A stretch of 64,000 nt of DNA from Zoogloea sp. (GTDB lineage Bacteria > Pseudomonadota > Gammaproteobacteria > Burkholderiales > Rhodocyclaceae): NCBI GenBank assembly GCA_016720685.1, contig JADKKC010000001.1, forward strand, positions 62,001 through 126,000, given 5' to 3'. Positions 7,385 through 16,890 of this stretch are shown here, piece after piece. The position numbers were made by a program, and so were the translations under genes. The first letter of the stretch is position 1; every line of letters starts with the position of its first letter. Below the pieces are notes generated by a model. It did not search any database. It was not told where the DNA came from and worked only from the letters and a program-made list of their open reading frames with translations.

Positions 7385-10300
7385 TCACCCTTCGCTCTTG
7401 GCGTTGTCCTTCGGCCCGCCGAAGGACAACAGCACCGGCAGCAGCAGCAGGGTGAAGAAGGTGGCGCTGACGATGCCGCCGACGATCACCACCGCGAAGG
7501 GGCGCTGGGTTTCGGAGCCGATGCCGTGGGAGAGCGCCGCCGGCAGCAGGCCGAGGCCGGCCATCAGCGCGGTCATGACGATGGGGCGCAGGCGCAGCAT
7601 GGCGCCGTCGAGGATGGCCTCGGAGCGGCTGGCGCCGCGGCGGGCGATTTCGATGACTTGTTCAACCATGATCACGCCATTCTGCACCGAGATGCCGGCC
7701 ACGGCGATGAAGCCCACCGCCGACGACACCGACAGGTGCAGGCCGGCCAGCGCCAGCCCGGCAAAGCCGCCGATCAGCGTGAAGGGCACCATCGAGAGCA
7801 CCAGCATGGCCGGGCGGATGTCGCGGAAGGCCCAGAACAGCAGCGAGAAGATCAAGCCCAGGGTGATCGGCACGATGAGCTTGAGGCGGCCCATGGCGCG
7901 CTGCTGGTTCTCGAACTGGCCGCCCCAGGTGACGCTGTAGCCGGCCGGCAGGGTGACTTCGGCGGCCACCTTTTGCTGGGCTTCGGCAACAAAGCTGCCC
8001 TGGTCGCGGCCGCGCAGGTTGGCCTTGACGATGACGTTGCGGCTGCCCGCTTCGCGCTGGATGCGCGAGGCGCCCTGGCGCAGCTCCACGTCGGCCAGGT
8101 CGCCCAGCGGAATGCTGCCGTGGCCGCCCGGCAGGGCAACCGGCAGGCTGGCGATGTCGTCCACCTGGTCGCGGAACTCGGGCCCGAAACGCAGGCTCAC
8201 GTCGTAGCGGCGTTCGCCGTCGTAAAACACATTGACCGTGCTGCCGCCAAGGGCGGTCTGGATCATCGCGTTCACATCGGTGACGTTGATGTCGTAGCGG
8301 GCCAGGGCTTCACGGCGCAGGCGGATGTCCACCTCGCTCTGCCCGCCCACCGGCAGGGCGGCCACGTCGGCCGAGCCCTGGATGCGGTTGAGCACGCCGG
8401 CGATCTGGTTGCCCTTGGTTTCGAGCACCTGCAGGTCGGGGCCGAAGACCTTGACCGCGATTTCGCCCTTGGCGCCGGAGAGAGATTCCTCGACGCTGTC
8501 CTGGATGACCTGCGAGAAGTTGGTGGGCAGGCCGGGAATGGCCGCGAGTTTGCCCGACATGCTGTCCACCAGCGCGTCCTTGGTGGCAAAGCGCCATTCG
8601 TCGCGGGGCTTGAGATCCACCAGGATTTCGATGTTGTTGGGCCCCTTGGGGTCGGTGCCGTCGTCGGGGCGGCCGACGTGGGTGATGATGGCCTTCACTT
8701 CCGGGTAGGTGGACAGGGCCGAGCGCACCTTGCGTTCGATCTCCTTGGTGTTGGAGAGGCCGGAGGACTGGGGCAGGCTGATGGTGAGCCAGATGTTGCC
8801 TTCGTCGAGCTTGGGCAGAAACTCGGAGCCGAGCAGCGGTGCGAGGGCCAGGGCCACGGCGAGGGCGGCCGCCGAGGCACCGATCACCTGCCGGCGACGC
8901 GTTTGCAGGCGCACCAGCAGGGCGCGGTAGCCTGCCTGCAGGCGGTGCAGCCAGGGGCTTTCCTTCTCGGCCATGTCCTCCTTGTTGAGGGCGTAGGAGA
9001 GCAGGGTCGGCACCAGCGTGAGGGTCAGGATCAGGCCGCCGAGCAGCGCGAACGAGAGGGTCAGCGCCACCGGGGTGAAGATGCGGCCTTCCATGCGCTG
9101 GAAGGTGAAGATGGGCAGGAAGGCGACGATGATGATGGCCTTCGAGAACATGATCGGCGTGCCGAGTTCGATACAGGTTTGCTTGAGGGCGTGGATGCGC
9201 CGCCCCACCGGCGAGGCGATGCCGTGGTGTTCGGCGTGGTTTTCCACGGCCAGACGCACCATCAGGGCTTCGACCATCACCACCGCGCTGTCGATGATCA
9301 CGCCGAAGTCCACCGCGCCCAGCGAGATCAGGTTGGCCGACACGCCCATGGCGTGCATCAGGATGAAGGCGAACAGCAGCGACAGCGGAATCACCGCCGC
9401 AACGATGATCGCCGCCCGCAGGTTGCGCAGGAAGCCCAGCAGGATGGCGGTGACCAGCACCGCGCCGACCAGCAGGTTCTCGCCCACGGTGGCCACGGTG
9501 TGGGCGATGAGTTCGGTGCGCTGGTAGATCGGGCGCAGGCTGTAGCCTTCGGGCAGGCGGGCGTTGACCTCGTCCACCTTGAGCTTGAGGGCTTCGACAA
9601 TCCGCGCGGCGTTGCCGCCCTTGGTCATCTGGACGATGCCCTCGACCACGTCGTCCCGGTCGTTGAAGGCGACGATGCCGGAGCGGGGGCGGGCGCCGGC
9701 AACCACTTCGGCCACGTCGCTGATGCGCACCGGCTTGCCGTCGCGGGCCACCACCACCACGTCGCGCACGTCGTCGAGGTTGTTGAACAGGCCGAGGGTG
9801 CGCACCACCAGGGCTTCGTCGCCGCGGCGCATCAGGCCGCCGCTGCCGTTGGCGCTGGAATTGGCGAGCGCCTGGGTGACTTCGTCGAGGGTGACCGAGT
9901 ATTTGCGCAGCAGTTCGGGTTCGATGCGCACCTGGATTTCGCGGATCGCGCCGCCGAAGCTCACCACTTCGGCAATGCCCGGCACCATGCGCAGGGCCGG
10001 GCGCACGGTCCAGTCCTGGATCGCGCGGATCTCCTCGCGGCTGGCGGTGGGCGGGGCTTCGAGCACGTAGCGGTAGATTTCGCCGACTGCCGTGGTCAGC
10101 GGGGCCAGCACCGGCTGGGCGCCCGGCGGCAGACTCACGGTTTGCAGGCGTTCGAGCACCTGCTGGCGGGCGAAATAATCGGCTGTCTTGTCGTTGAAGG
10201 TGAGGGTGACCACCGACAGGCCGGTGATCGACACCGAGCGCAGCTGGGTCATGCCGGGCACGCCGCTCATTTCGCGCTCGATGGGCAGCGAGATGGTGCG

Positions 10301-10486
10301 CTCGACCTCTTCCGGCGCCTGGCCGATGGCCTGGGTGACGACCTGCACCTGCACGTCCTGCACGTCGGGAAAGGCTTCGATGGAAATCTGGCTGACGGCG
10401 TAGAGGCCGTAACCGAGCAGCGCCAGCGCGGCGATGATGATGAAGGCGCGCTGGCGCAGGGCGAGGGTGATGAGGGTATCGAACAT
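7385..10486 (-). CDS. czcA: CzcA/CusA family heavy-metal efflux RND permease
   Basis: 1033 aa, full length for an HME-RND inner-membrane proton/metal antiporter. The N-terminus shows the first membrane helix followed by ISIEAFPDVQDVQVQV, typical of metal RND pumps. The signature DFGVIIDSAVVMVEA falls near residues 392-406 in the fourth membrane helix, where the acidic residues carry protons. It has DSA rather than DGA and EA rather than EN, so assignment to the Zn/Co/Cd or other divalent-metal subgroup is uncertain. It follows the adaptor gene by 6 bases in a C-B-A operon. The long open frame on the opposite strand is a high-GC artefact. Confidence 0.92.
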   Translation of the reverse strand: MFDTLITLALRQRAFIIIAALALLGYGLYAVSQISIEAFPDVQDVQVQVVTQAIGQAPEEVERTISLPIEREMSGVPGMTQLRSVSITGLSVVTLTFNDKTADYFARQQVLERLQTVSLPPGAQPVLAPLTTAVGEIYRYVLEAPPTASREEIRAIQDWTVRPALRMVPGIAEVVSFGGAIREIQVRIEPELLRKYSVTLDEVTQALANSSANGSGGLMRRGDEALVVRTLGLFNNLDDVRDVVVVARDGKPVRISDVAEVVAGARPRSGIVAFNDRDDVVEGIVQMTKGGNAARIVEALKLKVDEVNARLPEGYSLRPIYQRTELIAHTVATVGENLLVGAVLVTAILLGFLRNLRAAIIVAAVIPLSLLFAFILMHAMGVSANLISLGAVDFGVIIDSAVVMVEALMVRLAVENHAEHHGIASPVGRRIHALKQTCIELGTPIMFSKAIIIVAFLPIFTFQRMEGRIFTPVALTLSFALLGGLILTLTLVPTLLSYALNKEDMAEKESPWLHRLQAGYRALLVRLQTRRRQVIGASAAALAVALALAPLLGSEFLPKLDEGNIWLTISLPQSSGLSNTKEIERKVRSALSTYPEVKAIITHVGRPDDGTDPKGPNNIEILVDLKPRDEWRFATKDALVDSMSGKLAAIPGLPTNFSQVIQDSVEESLSGAKGEIAVKVFGPDLQVLETKGNQIAGVLNRIQGSADVAALPVGGQSEVDIRLRREALARYDINVTDVNAMIQTALGGSTVNVFYDGERRYDVSLRFGPEFRDQVDDIASLPVALPGGHGSIPLGDLADVELRQGASRIQREAGSRNVIVKANLRGRDQGSFVAEAQQKVAAEVTLPAGYSVTWGGQFENQQRAMGRLKLIVPITLGLIFSLLFWAFRDIRPAMLVLSMVPFTLIGGFAGLALAGLHLSVSSAVGFIAVAGISVQNGVIMVEQVIEIARRGASRSEAILDGAMLRLRPIVMTALMAGLGLLPAALSHGIGSETQRPFAVVIVGGIVSATFFTLLLLPVLLSFGGPKDNAKSEG

Positions 10487-10492
10487 GGCCGC

Positions 10493-11644
10493 TTACCGGG
10501 AGCTGCTCGCCAGCTCGGCGTTGAGCAGCAGCGCGCCGACGCCGACCACCTTGTCGCCTCCTTTCACGCCGCTCCACACGTAGGCGTAGCTGCGGGTCTG
10601 CACGGCGAGGGTGACTTCGCGCTTCTCGAATACGCCTGGGTCGCGTTCGACGAAGACGTAATTCTTGACGCCTTCGACGAGCAGGGCGCCGGTGGGAATC
10701 CTGGGCAGTTCTTCGCGGGCGTCGGCGAGGATGCCGACCTTGGCGTACATCTCGGGCTTGAGCAGGCCTTCGCGGTTATCCACGGAAACCCGGGCCTGGA
10801 CGCGGCGGGTTTGCGGGTCGAGGGTGGGCGCCACATGCACCACGGTGCCGGTGAAGCTGCGGTTGGGATAGGCGGACACCTCGATCTGGGTCGATTTGCC
10901 GACGGTGACGACGGGCAGGTCGCGCTCGGGCACGTCCACCAGCACCGACAGGCGGCTCATGTCGGTGACGACGAACAGCGGCTCGGCGGCGTCGGGGCGC
11001 ACTTCCATGGCCGGGTTGATGTGCCGGGTGGCCACCACGCCGGCGATCGGCGCGCGCAGCAGGTAGCGCTGGCCGCCGGGGCTACCGCCGGGCACGAGGT
11101 TGGCGAGGCGCAGCCGGGCGCGCTCGGCTTCGGCCTGGGCCTGCTGCCATTCGGCCTGGGCGGCTTCGAGTTCGCGGCGGGCGATGACTTCGGCGGCAAA
11201 CAGGCTGCGGCTGCGTTCGAGGGCGGCTTTCTTCTGCTGGGAGTCGGCCTGGGCCTTGGCCAGATCGGCCGCGGCGGTGCCCAGCTCGGGGGCGTCCAGC
11301 ACCGCCAGCACCGCGCCGGCCTTCACCGTGTCGCCGATGTTGGCGCGAATTTCGACGACCCGGCCGGGGATGGGCGCGAACAAACGGGCGGTGGCGTTTT
11401 CGTCGTAGGCGACATGGGCGGCCAGCGGCTCGTCCATTGGCACCGGGGCCAGCTCGGTGCGCTCCACCTTGAGCTGGGCAAGCTGCGGGGCGGCGGTGGG
11501 AAAGCGCAGCACGCCGGGCTCGGCCGAGGGTTTCTGGATGACGGCCTCGGCCGGCGGCTCGGCCTGGGGGGCGCGGAAGTACCAGGCGCCGGCGCCAATG
11601 GCGGCCGCGGCGATGAGGGCGATGACGATGAGTTTGCGCTTCAT
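10493..11644 (-). CDS. czcB: RND efflux periplasmic adaptor (CzcB-like)
   Basis: 383 aa membrane-fusion protein. An N-terminal membrane anchor (about 5-24) is followed by beta-barrel and lipoyl halves (AHVAYDENATARLFAPIPGRV and LRAPIAGVVATRHI), with an alpha-helical hairpin between them rich in KAQADSQQKKAALERSRSL-type coiled coil. It links the CzcA pump to the TolC-type channel across the periplasm. It has no His-rich metal-binding extension. Its ATG overlaps the czcC stop, so the operon is coupled. Confidence 0.9.
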   Translation of the reverse strand: MKRKLIVIALIAAAAIGAGAWYFRAPQAEPPAEAVIQKPSAEPGVLRFPTAAPQLAQLKVERTELAPVPMDEPLAAHVAYDENATARLFAPIPGRVVEIRANIGDTVKAGAVLAVLDAPELGTAAADLAKAQADSQQKKAALERSRSLFAAEVIARRELEAAQAEWQQAQAEAERARLRLANLVPGGSPGGQRYLLRAPIAGVVATRHINPAMEVRPDAAEPLFVVTDMSRLSVLVDVPERDLPVVTVGKSTQIEVSAYPNRSFTGTVVHVAPTLDPQTRRVQARVSVDNREGLLKPEMYAKVGILADAREELPRIPTGALLVEGVKNYVFVERDPGVFEKREVTLAVQTRSYAYVWSGVKGGDKVVGVGALLLNAELASSSR

Positions 11645-12918
11645 GGGGTGTCTCCGGCCAGGCGCAGCAGGAGGGCGGCGCGGGCGAGGTCGGCGCGCGC
11701 CTGGATCGCTTCGATGCGTGCGGCGCGCAGGCTGCGCTGGGTGTCGAGGTAGTCGGTGAGGCTCATGCCGCCCTTCTGGATGGCGATGTCCGCGCCGCGG
11801 CCGGCCCGTTCGGCTGCCGGCAGCACGATCTCGGCGACACGCTGGTAGCGGGACTGACGCGCGGCGTATTCGGCGCCGAGGCGGGTTTTTTCGCTGCTGA
11901 CAAAGGCGCGGGTGGCGCTGAGCTGCTGTTCGGCGGCGGTGTAGTCGGCTTCGCTCCTGGCGATGTCGCCGCGGTAGTCGTTGCCCAGCAGCAGCGGCAC
12001 CGAGACGCTGAGCCCGTAGGACGATTCCGAGGTGTTGCTGTTGCTGTTGGCCGGCACGTGTTCGTATTGCACGCCGATGGACACGTCGCGGCTGCGCTGG
12101 GCCCGGGCCAGTTCGCGCAGGGCGCCGGCCTGCTCGACGCGACGCCGGGCGGCGAGAATATCCGGGCGCTCGGCGCTGTTCTCGTCGGCCGCTGCGGCGG
12201 TGGGCGCGGCCTCGGGGCCGGGCCAGTCGTCGCTGGTGTTCAGGCTGTCGGGCGCATCGCGCTGGCCCAGCAGCAGGGCCAGCGCGATGCGGGCGCGGGA
12301 GAGGTCGAGTTCGGCCTGCAGCGCATCGTTGGCAACCCGGGCGGCGTCGGCAGAAAAACGGGCCACGTCCATGCCGGCCAGGTCGCCGGCCTTGCCGCGC
12401 AGCTCGGCGGCCTCGGAGGCGCGGCGGGCGAGGGTGGCGTTTTCGTCGGCGATGCGGCGGATCTCGCGGGCGGCGCGCAGGTCGAGCCAGGCGTTGGCCA
12501 GCTCGATGCGGGCGAGGCGGATGGTGTTGGCGAGGTCGGCAGTGCTGGCCGACAGGTTGCTGCCGGCGGCCTGCAGGCGCAGCTCGCGCTTGTCGCCGCG
12601 CTCAAAAAGCTGGTCCATGCGCAGCACGTTGTCCGTGGGGCGCTTCCAGTAGCCGCCGCTGTGCCTGGCGCCGGGGTCGGTGCTGGTGACGCCGACGCTG
12701 AGCTGCGGGTTGGGGCGGGCGCCGGCCATGTCGATGCCGGCACGGGCTCCGGCCACGGCGGCGCGGGCCTGGAGGATGGCCGGGTTGGCTTCGAGCAGGC
12801 GCTTGTCGGCTTCGGCCAGAGTCAGCCCGGTGGTGTCAGCCTGGGCGAGGCCGGGGAGCGGCGACAGCAGAGCTGCCAGCACGACGACAATTCGAAGGTG
12901 GGGGGGACGTGGGGGCAT
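11641..12918 (-). CDS. czcC: TolC-family outer-membrane efflux channel (CzcC-like)
   Basis: 425 aa with an N-terminal signal peptide (hydrophobic IVVVLAALLSPLPGLAQA). Two homologous outer-membrane-efflux halves with long alpha-helical segments follow, as expected for the CzcC branch. It is the first gene of the czcCBA operon and would complete a tripartite export complex. A 224-base gap separates it from the divergent DUF2058 gene; both promoters should lie there, but I see no near-consensus pair with standard spacing. Confidence 0.9.
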   Translation of the reverse strand: MPPRPPHLRIVVVLAALLSPLPGLAQADTTGLTLAEADKRLLEANPAILQARAAVAGARAGIDMAGARPNPQLSVGVTSTDPGARHSGGYWKRPTDNVLRMDQLFERGDKRELRLQAAGSNLSASTADLANTIRLARIELANAWLDLRAAREIRRIADENATLARRASEAAELRGKAGDLAGMDVARFSADAARVANDALQAELDLSRARIALALLLGQRDAPDSLNTSDDWPGPEAAPTAAAADENSAERPDILAARRRVEQAGALRELARAQRSRDVSIGVQYEHVPANSNSNTSESSYGLSVSVPLLLGNDYRGDIARSEADYTAAEQQLSATRAFVSSEKTRLGAEYAARQSRYQRVAEIVLPAAERAGRGADIAIQKGGMSLTDYLDTQRSLRAARIEAIQARADLARAALLLRLAGDTP

Positions 12919-13142
12919 GCCTGTGCTGGCTCAATCTGTCAGAGCGCCAGTTTAGGGGGCCATCCTTTCGCAAGTCTGGCGTTTTTCTTGCGTGAAGCTT
13001 GCATCCGCATGGCGGCTGGCGTCAGGTTGGCCCGGCGCCATGCGGCCGAATCCGCGGAGCCGGCATCTTTGCTATCCTGCCGCCACTCGCGCCGGCCGGT
13101 AGCTTGCCCGGCTGGATGAACCCCATTTACGGAGTGGCAGAC

Positions 13143-13679
13143 ATGGCCTCCTTGCAGGAACAGTTTTTGAAAGCCGGCCTGGTCAACAAGAACAAGGTCA
13201 AACAGGCCAACCAGGAAAAGGCCAAACAGAAGAAGGTCGAGCGCCGCACGGGCACCCAGAGCGTCGATGAGGCGCGCCTCGCGGCCCTGGAAATCCAGAG
13301 GAAGAACGCCGAGCGGGCCCGCGAACTCAACGCCCAGCGCGACGCTGCCGCCACCCAGAAGGCGATCATGGCGCAGATCGCCCAGATGATTCAGCAGAGC
13401 CGGCAGAGCAAGGGCGGCGGCGACATCGCCTACAACTTCACCCACGACAACAAGATCAAGCGTGTCCACGTTTCGGCCAAGGTGCGGGAGCACCTGATTT
13501 CCGGGCTGCTGGTGGTCGTCTGCGTGGGCGAGTCCATCGAACTGCTCCCCAAGGTGATCGCCGACAAGATCGCCGAGCGCGACCCGTCACTGGTCGTTGA
13601 GGTGAAGCAAGCCAGCTCCGGGAGCGCCGAGGATGATCCTTACGCCGCCTTCCAGGTGCCCGACGACCTGATGTGGTAG
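13143..13679 (+). CDS. DUF2058 family protein (YaiL-like)
   Basis: 178 aa. The ATG at 13143 follows a GGAG ribosome-binding site and gives the family N-terminus MASLQEQFLKAGLVNKNKVK; a longer frame from 12999 lacks such support. Residues 15-80 are highly charged and predicted helical. The C-terminal half has YNFTHDNKIKRVHVSAKVRE and LLPKVIADKIAERDP, as in DUF2058/YaiL proteins, which are thought to be nucleoprotein- or polysome-associated and have no known enzyme activity. It is a single-gene unit, convergent with the GTPase gene. Confidence 0.88.
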   Translation: MASLQEQFLKAGLVNKNKVKQANQEKAKQKKVERRTGTQSVDEARLAALEIQRKNAERARELNAQRDAAATQKAIMAQIAQMIQQSRQSKGGGDIAYNFTHDNKIKRVHVSAKVREHLISGLLVVVCVGESIELLPKVIADKIAERDPSLVVEVKQASSGSAEDDPYAAFQVPDDLMW

Positions 13680-13731
13680 CCCCGGCGCCGACGCTTCTCG
13701 AGGCGCTGGCCGGGCGGCAGAACAGGCTCTT

Positions 13732-14271
13732 TTAGGCTTTCGCCACGGGGTCGATGGTGCTGAGGACGGCTTCGATGAGCAGGCACACGTCGCGGCGGGC
13801 GCGGGCGTCGACTTCGAAGACCGGCACGCAGCCGAAGCCGGCATGGTCGAGTTCGGCCTGGAAGTCGGCCAGGCGCGGGGTGGCGCAAAGGTCGGTGTGG
13901 GTGACGCCGATGGCCACCGCGGTCTTGCGGATGAAGCCGCTGAAGGCGCCGAGATAGAAGCGGAGTTCCTTGAGCGGATCGCCGCGGGAGTTGTCGATCA
14001 GCAAAATCAGGGCGATGCCGCCTTCGGTGAGGATCTCCCACATGAAGTCGAAGCGCTGCTGGCCGGGCGTGCCGTAGAGGTGGATGGTGCTGCCGTCGGC
14101 GAGCTTCATCGCGCCGTAGTCGAGGGCGACGGTGGTGTTGGGCTTGAGCTCGCGGACTTCGTCGGAGGCGACGGCGTCGGTGCGTATCGGCGGAATGTCG
14201 CTGGCGGCCGACACGGCCGTGGTTTTGCCGGCGCCGACGGGGCCGGCAAAAATGATCTTGTAGTGGCTCAT
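13732..14271 (-). CDS. MglA-like small GTPase/ATP-binding protein
   Basis: 179 aa. The P-loop GPVGAGKT is at residues 10-17, LYGTPGQQRF stands in for the switch-II DxxGQ, and VTHTDL fills the base-recognition place, as in bacterial MglA-type and related small GTPases. Such proteins act as polarity or signalling switches and are usually controlled by Roadblock or longin proteins. It starts 7 bases after the end of the receiver-like protein gene, so the two are an operon and probably interact. No Roadblock gene is present in the window. Confidence 0.82.
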   Translation of the reverse strand: MSHYKIIFAGPVGAGKTTAVSAASDIPPIRTDAVASDEVRELKPNTTVALDYGAMKLADGSTIHLYGTPGQQRFDFMWEILTEGGIALILLIDNSRGDPLKELRFYLGAFSGFIRKTAVAIGVTHTDLCATPRLADFQAELDHAGFGCVPVFEVDARARRDVCLLIEAVLSTIDPVAKA

Positions 14272-14278
14272 CCGGGAG

Positions 14279-15496
14279 TCAGCCGGGTGCAGCCTCGCTA
14301 AGACGGGCACCGAGCAGCTTGCCCAGGATGCGCTTGAACAGGCCGCGCATCGGCGGGGCCGCGGCGGACGTGCTGCCGGTGGCGTCCCGCCGGGCTGCGG
14401 CCAGGGCTGCCGGGGTGGCAACCTGCTCGACCAGGCCAAGGGCGTGGCACGCGCTGTAAAAGGCGAAAACGTAGCGCTGGGGCACGTCGAGGGTACGCAC
14501 GGTGTCGCGCAGGCTGAAGCTGCCCCTGGACCACAAGCCGGCGATGCGCATGGCTTCGGGCGGCACCGCGAGGCGGGTGAGGTTGGGCCAGCAGTGCAGG
14601 CGCACCGGGAGGTCGAGGTCGGTGCCGCGGGGCAGCCGTCCGCGGGATGCCCACAGAGCCACGTCCCATTCGACGGCTTCCAGCGGCCGGCTGTCGAGGT
14701 CGGCAAGCTGCGGTGCGTCGCGGGCTTCGACCCGGGCCATATTTACCGTGCCGCGGGTGGGCAGCTGGGACAGGGCGCGCAAGGCGTTGGTGCTGCGCGC
14801 CGGGTAGGCGAGGCCGTGGCGGGGGTCGAGGAACAGCGCGGCGCCGCTGTGGTCGTCGAGGCGAACCGGGCGCTGGATTTCACGGGCGTGGGCCAGGGCA
14901 CGGGCGATCTCGCCCTGCAGGAACAGCTCCGGCGCGTAAAAAATGGCGGCCCGGGCCGCGGGGTCGTCCAGGTTCACGTCGGGCATGGAGCCCACGTAGA
15001 AGGTGGACATGCGCTCTTCGAGCTGGCGCAGCAGGGCGACCGGATCGGCGCTGGCCGGGCGGGGGGCGACGTGGCCGAGCAGGGCCTCGATCGGCATTTC
15101 GTCGGGGATGTCGTCGGCGCTTTCGAGGGCGGCGGCGTCAAGGCTGCGGGGGCTGTCGTCGGCGCTGGGCGGCAGCAGGCGGCGAACCTGTTCGAGCGCT
15201 GCGGAAAACGCGGCCAGGCCGACCGGCTTGGTCACTTCGATGGTCAGGGGGTCGTCGCCATGTCCGGGCGACTGGGCGCTGACGATGAGCGGCCGGGAGG
15301 GGTAGAGCAGCCGATGGCCTTCGAGCAGGTAGGTGCCGAGGTCGTTGTCGATGTCGATGAAGGCCACGTCGGCGGCTTCTTCTCCGGTGATTTCACAGGA
15401 GCGGGGGCCGACACGGGAGAGAAAGATCTCGAAGGCATACAGCGAGCGGCTGTCCATGCCGGAGTGGCAGAGGCGCAGGGTGGTCTGGGCTGTCAT
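14279..15496 (-). CDS. Protein with degenerate receiver-like N-terminus, partner of the small GTPase
   Basis: 405 aa. Residues 1-110 look like a receiver domain: AFIDIDND has the acidic strand end and IEVTKPVGL the lysine strand, but the acidic pair near the N-terminus is missing. A Pro-rich linker follows, then a C-terminal domain of about 220 residues with LPRGTDLDLPVRLHCWPNLTRL and a winged-helix-like segment. I do not recognise that domain with certainty. Tight spacing with the GTPase gene suggests it controls the GTPase or is its effector. A TATAAT match for this strand lies at 15608-15613, about 110 bases upstream, without a good -35. Confidence 0.7.
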   Translation of the reverse strand: MTAQTTLRLCHSGMDSRSLYAFEIFLSRVGPRSCEITGEEAADVAFIDIDNDLGTYLLEGHRLLYPSRPLIVSAQSPGHGDDPLTIEVTKPVGLAAFSAALEQVRRLLPPSADDSPRSLDAAALESADDIPDEMPIEALLGHVAPRPASADPVALLRQLEERMSTFYVGSMPDVNLDDPAARAAIFYAPELFLQGEIARALAHAREIQRPVRLDDHSGAALFLDPRHGLAYPARSTNALRALSQLPTRGTVNMARVEARDAPQLADLDSRPLEAVEWDVALWASRGRLPRGTDLDLPVRLHCWPNLTRLAVPPEAMRIAGLWSRGSFSLRDTVRTLDVPQRYVFAFYSACHALGLVEQVATPAALAAARRDATGSTSAAAPPMRGLFKRILGKLLGARLSEAAPG

Positions 15497-15804
15497 CGGT
15501 AAGGTTCTCCCGGTAGGTCAGGGGCAAGGCTGGCGATGCCGGTCCGGCCGGCCCGCCGCGAGTCATCCCGCAGGCCGCAGCGTGTTGCAATTGCGATGTG
15601 ACGATTGATTATAGGGGGCTCTCTGGCGTCGGTATGAGGCGTATTTGGGTACTTCTGTTATTTATGCGGACTTTGACAAATTGACACGATTCGCCCGGAA
15701 GCGGGCCGGGGCGGGCCGGATGGTGCGTGCCCGTTTATGATGGCTGAGGGCAAGGCGCACCGTCGTGGGGCGCCGCCGAGGGACGTGGATGCGGGAGGTG
15801 CGGG
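15497..15804. other. Divergent intergenic region
   Basis: This gap separates two divergent genes. On the minus strand a TATAAT lies at 15608-15613. On the plus strand two TTGACA-like sequences (15673-15678 and 15681-15686) lack a matching -10. A GC-rich segment follows up to the start at 15805. No gene or repeat is visible. Confidence 0.5.
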
Positions 15805-16866
15805 ATGAACAAGGCGTTGAGGTTGTCCGAAAAATGGTTTCGCGTCGGCCTGTGGCTGGTGGCCTTCGCGTTTGGCAGTTTCCTGATCGGTCTGGGCGGA
15901 AAGGTCGTCGCGAACCTGCCGAAGGTCGAGCAGCGCTACACGCTGGAGGATTTCATCGACAAGCCGGCGGCCGAGAAGGCGCGGGCCTCGATCCGGCAGG
16001 CCCGGCTGACCCGCCAGGAGGCCGACGACGCGCTCGATCAGGCGCAGCTCCAGCTCAACGCCCGGCGCGCCGACACCGCCAGTGCCCATGAAACCTTCAA
16101 CAACTGGCTGGCGACCCGGCAGGCCACCCGGCGGCCGGATCAGGACCCGGAGCTGATCACCCGCACCACGGCCCTCGATGCGCTCAAGCTGGGCGAGCGC
16201 CGGGCGCTGGCCGCCGTTGAAAACCAGCAGCAGATCGCCCTCGATGCCCGTCAGGCCGAGCAGCGCGCCCTGAAAGAATTGCAGCAACTGGAGCAGAGCG
16301 CCGGGTCGGCCTTGTCGGATGCCCTGCAGGGCCAGGAGCTGCGCGTGTTCCTGTATCGCCTGGCGCTGACCCTGCCGCTGCTGGGCGTTGCCGGCTGGCT
16401 GTTCGCCAAGAAGCGCAAGGGCAGCGGCTGGCCCTTCGTGTGGGGCTTCATCTACTTTGCGCTGTTCGCCTTTTTTGTCGAGCTGGTGCCCTACCTGCCC
16501 GATTACGGCGGTTACGTGCGCTACGCGGTGGGCATCGTGGTGACCGTGGTGGTCGGCCGGCAGGCCATTGCGGCGCTCAACCGCTACCTCGAGCGCCAGA
16601 AGGAGGCCGAAGCCCGGCCCGACCTGGAGCGTCGCCAGGAGCTGGGCTACGACACCGCGCTGGCGCGCCTGGCCAAGAGCGTGTGTCCTGGCTGCGAGCG
16701 CAGCGTGGACCTGAAAAACACGAGCATCGATTTCTGCCCCCACTGCGGCATCTGTCTGTTTGACCACTGCGGAAAGTGCACCGAGCGCAAGAGCGCCTTC
16801 TCGCGCTTCTGCCATGCCTGCGGCGCATCGGCCCAGGATGGCGCTGGGGGTGAAACCGATCGCTGA
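15805..16866 (+). CDS. Membrane protein with C-terminal zinc ribbons
   Basis: 353 aa. One membrane helix at about 14-33 is followed by a long coiled-coil-like segment (about 60-175) rich in Gln, Ala and Glu. Three further hydrophobic segments occur between 185 and 255. The cytoplasmic tail carries clustered cysteines: CPGC, CPHCGICLFDHCGKC and CHACG, enough for two zinc-ribbon modules. I do not recognise a characterised family. The architecture suggests a membrane-tethered sensor or scaffold. It stands alone between divergent and convergent neighbours. Confidence 0.75.
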   Translation: MNKALRLSEKWFRVGLWLVAFAFGSFLIGLGGKVVANLPKVEQRYTLEDFIDKPAAEKARASIRQARLTRQEADDALDQAQLQLNARRADTASAHETFNNWLATRQATRRPDQDPELITRTTALDALKLGERRALAAVENQQQIALDARQAEQRALKELQQLEQSAGSALSDALQGQELRVFLYRLALTLPLLGVAGWLFAKKRKGSGWPFVWGFIYFALFAFFVELVPYLPDYGGYVRYAVGIVVTVVVGRQAIAALNRYLERQKEAEARPDLERRQELGYDTALARLAKSVCPGCERSVDLKNTSIDFCPHCGICLFDHCGKCTERKSAFSRFCHACGASAQDGAGGETDR

Positions 16867-16890
16867 TGCCGGCCGGCGTGCCGGCGACGT

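Noticed and set aside
7311..7392. Inverted repeats AGCGTGAAG/CTTCACGCT between czcA and the response regulator as a terminator
   Set aside because: The loop is about 35 bases and no T-tract follows, so termination is not supported.
7331..11752. A 1473-codon open frame on the plus strand opposite czcA and czcB
   Set aside because: Composition is His/Gln/Gly/Asp-rich nonsense typical of the antisense frame of high-GC genes. The minus strand encodes a clear efflux operon.
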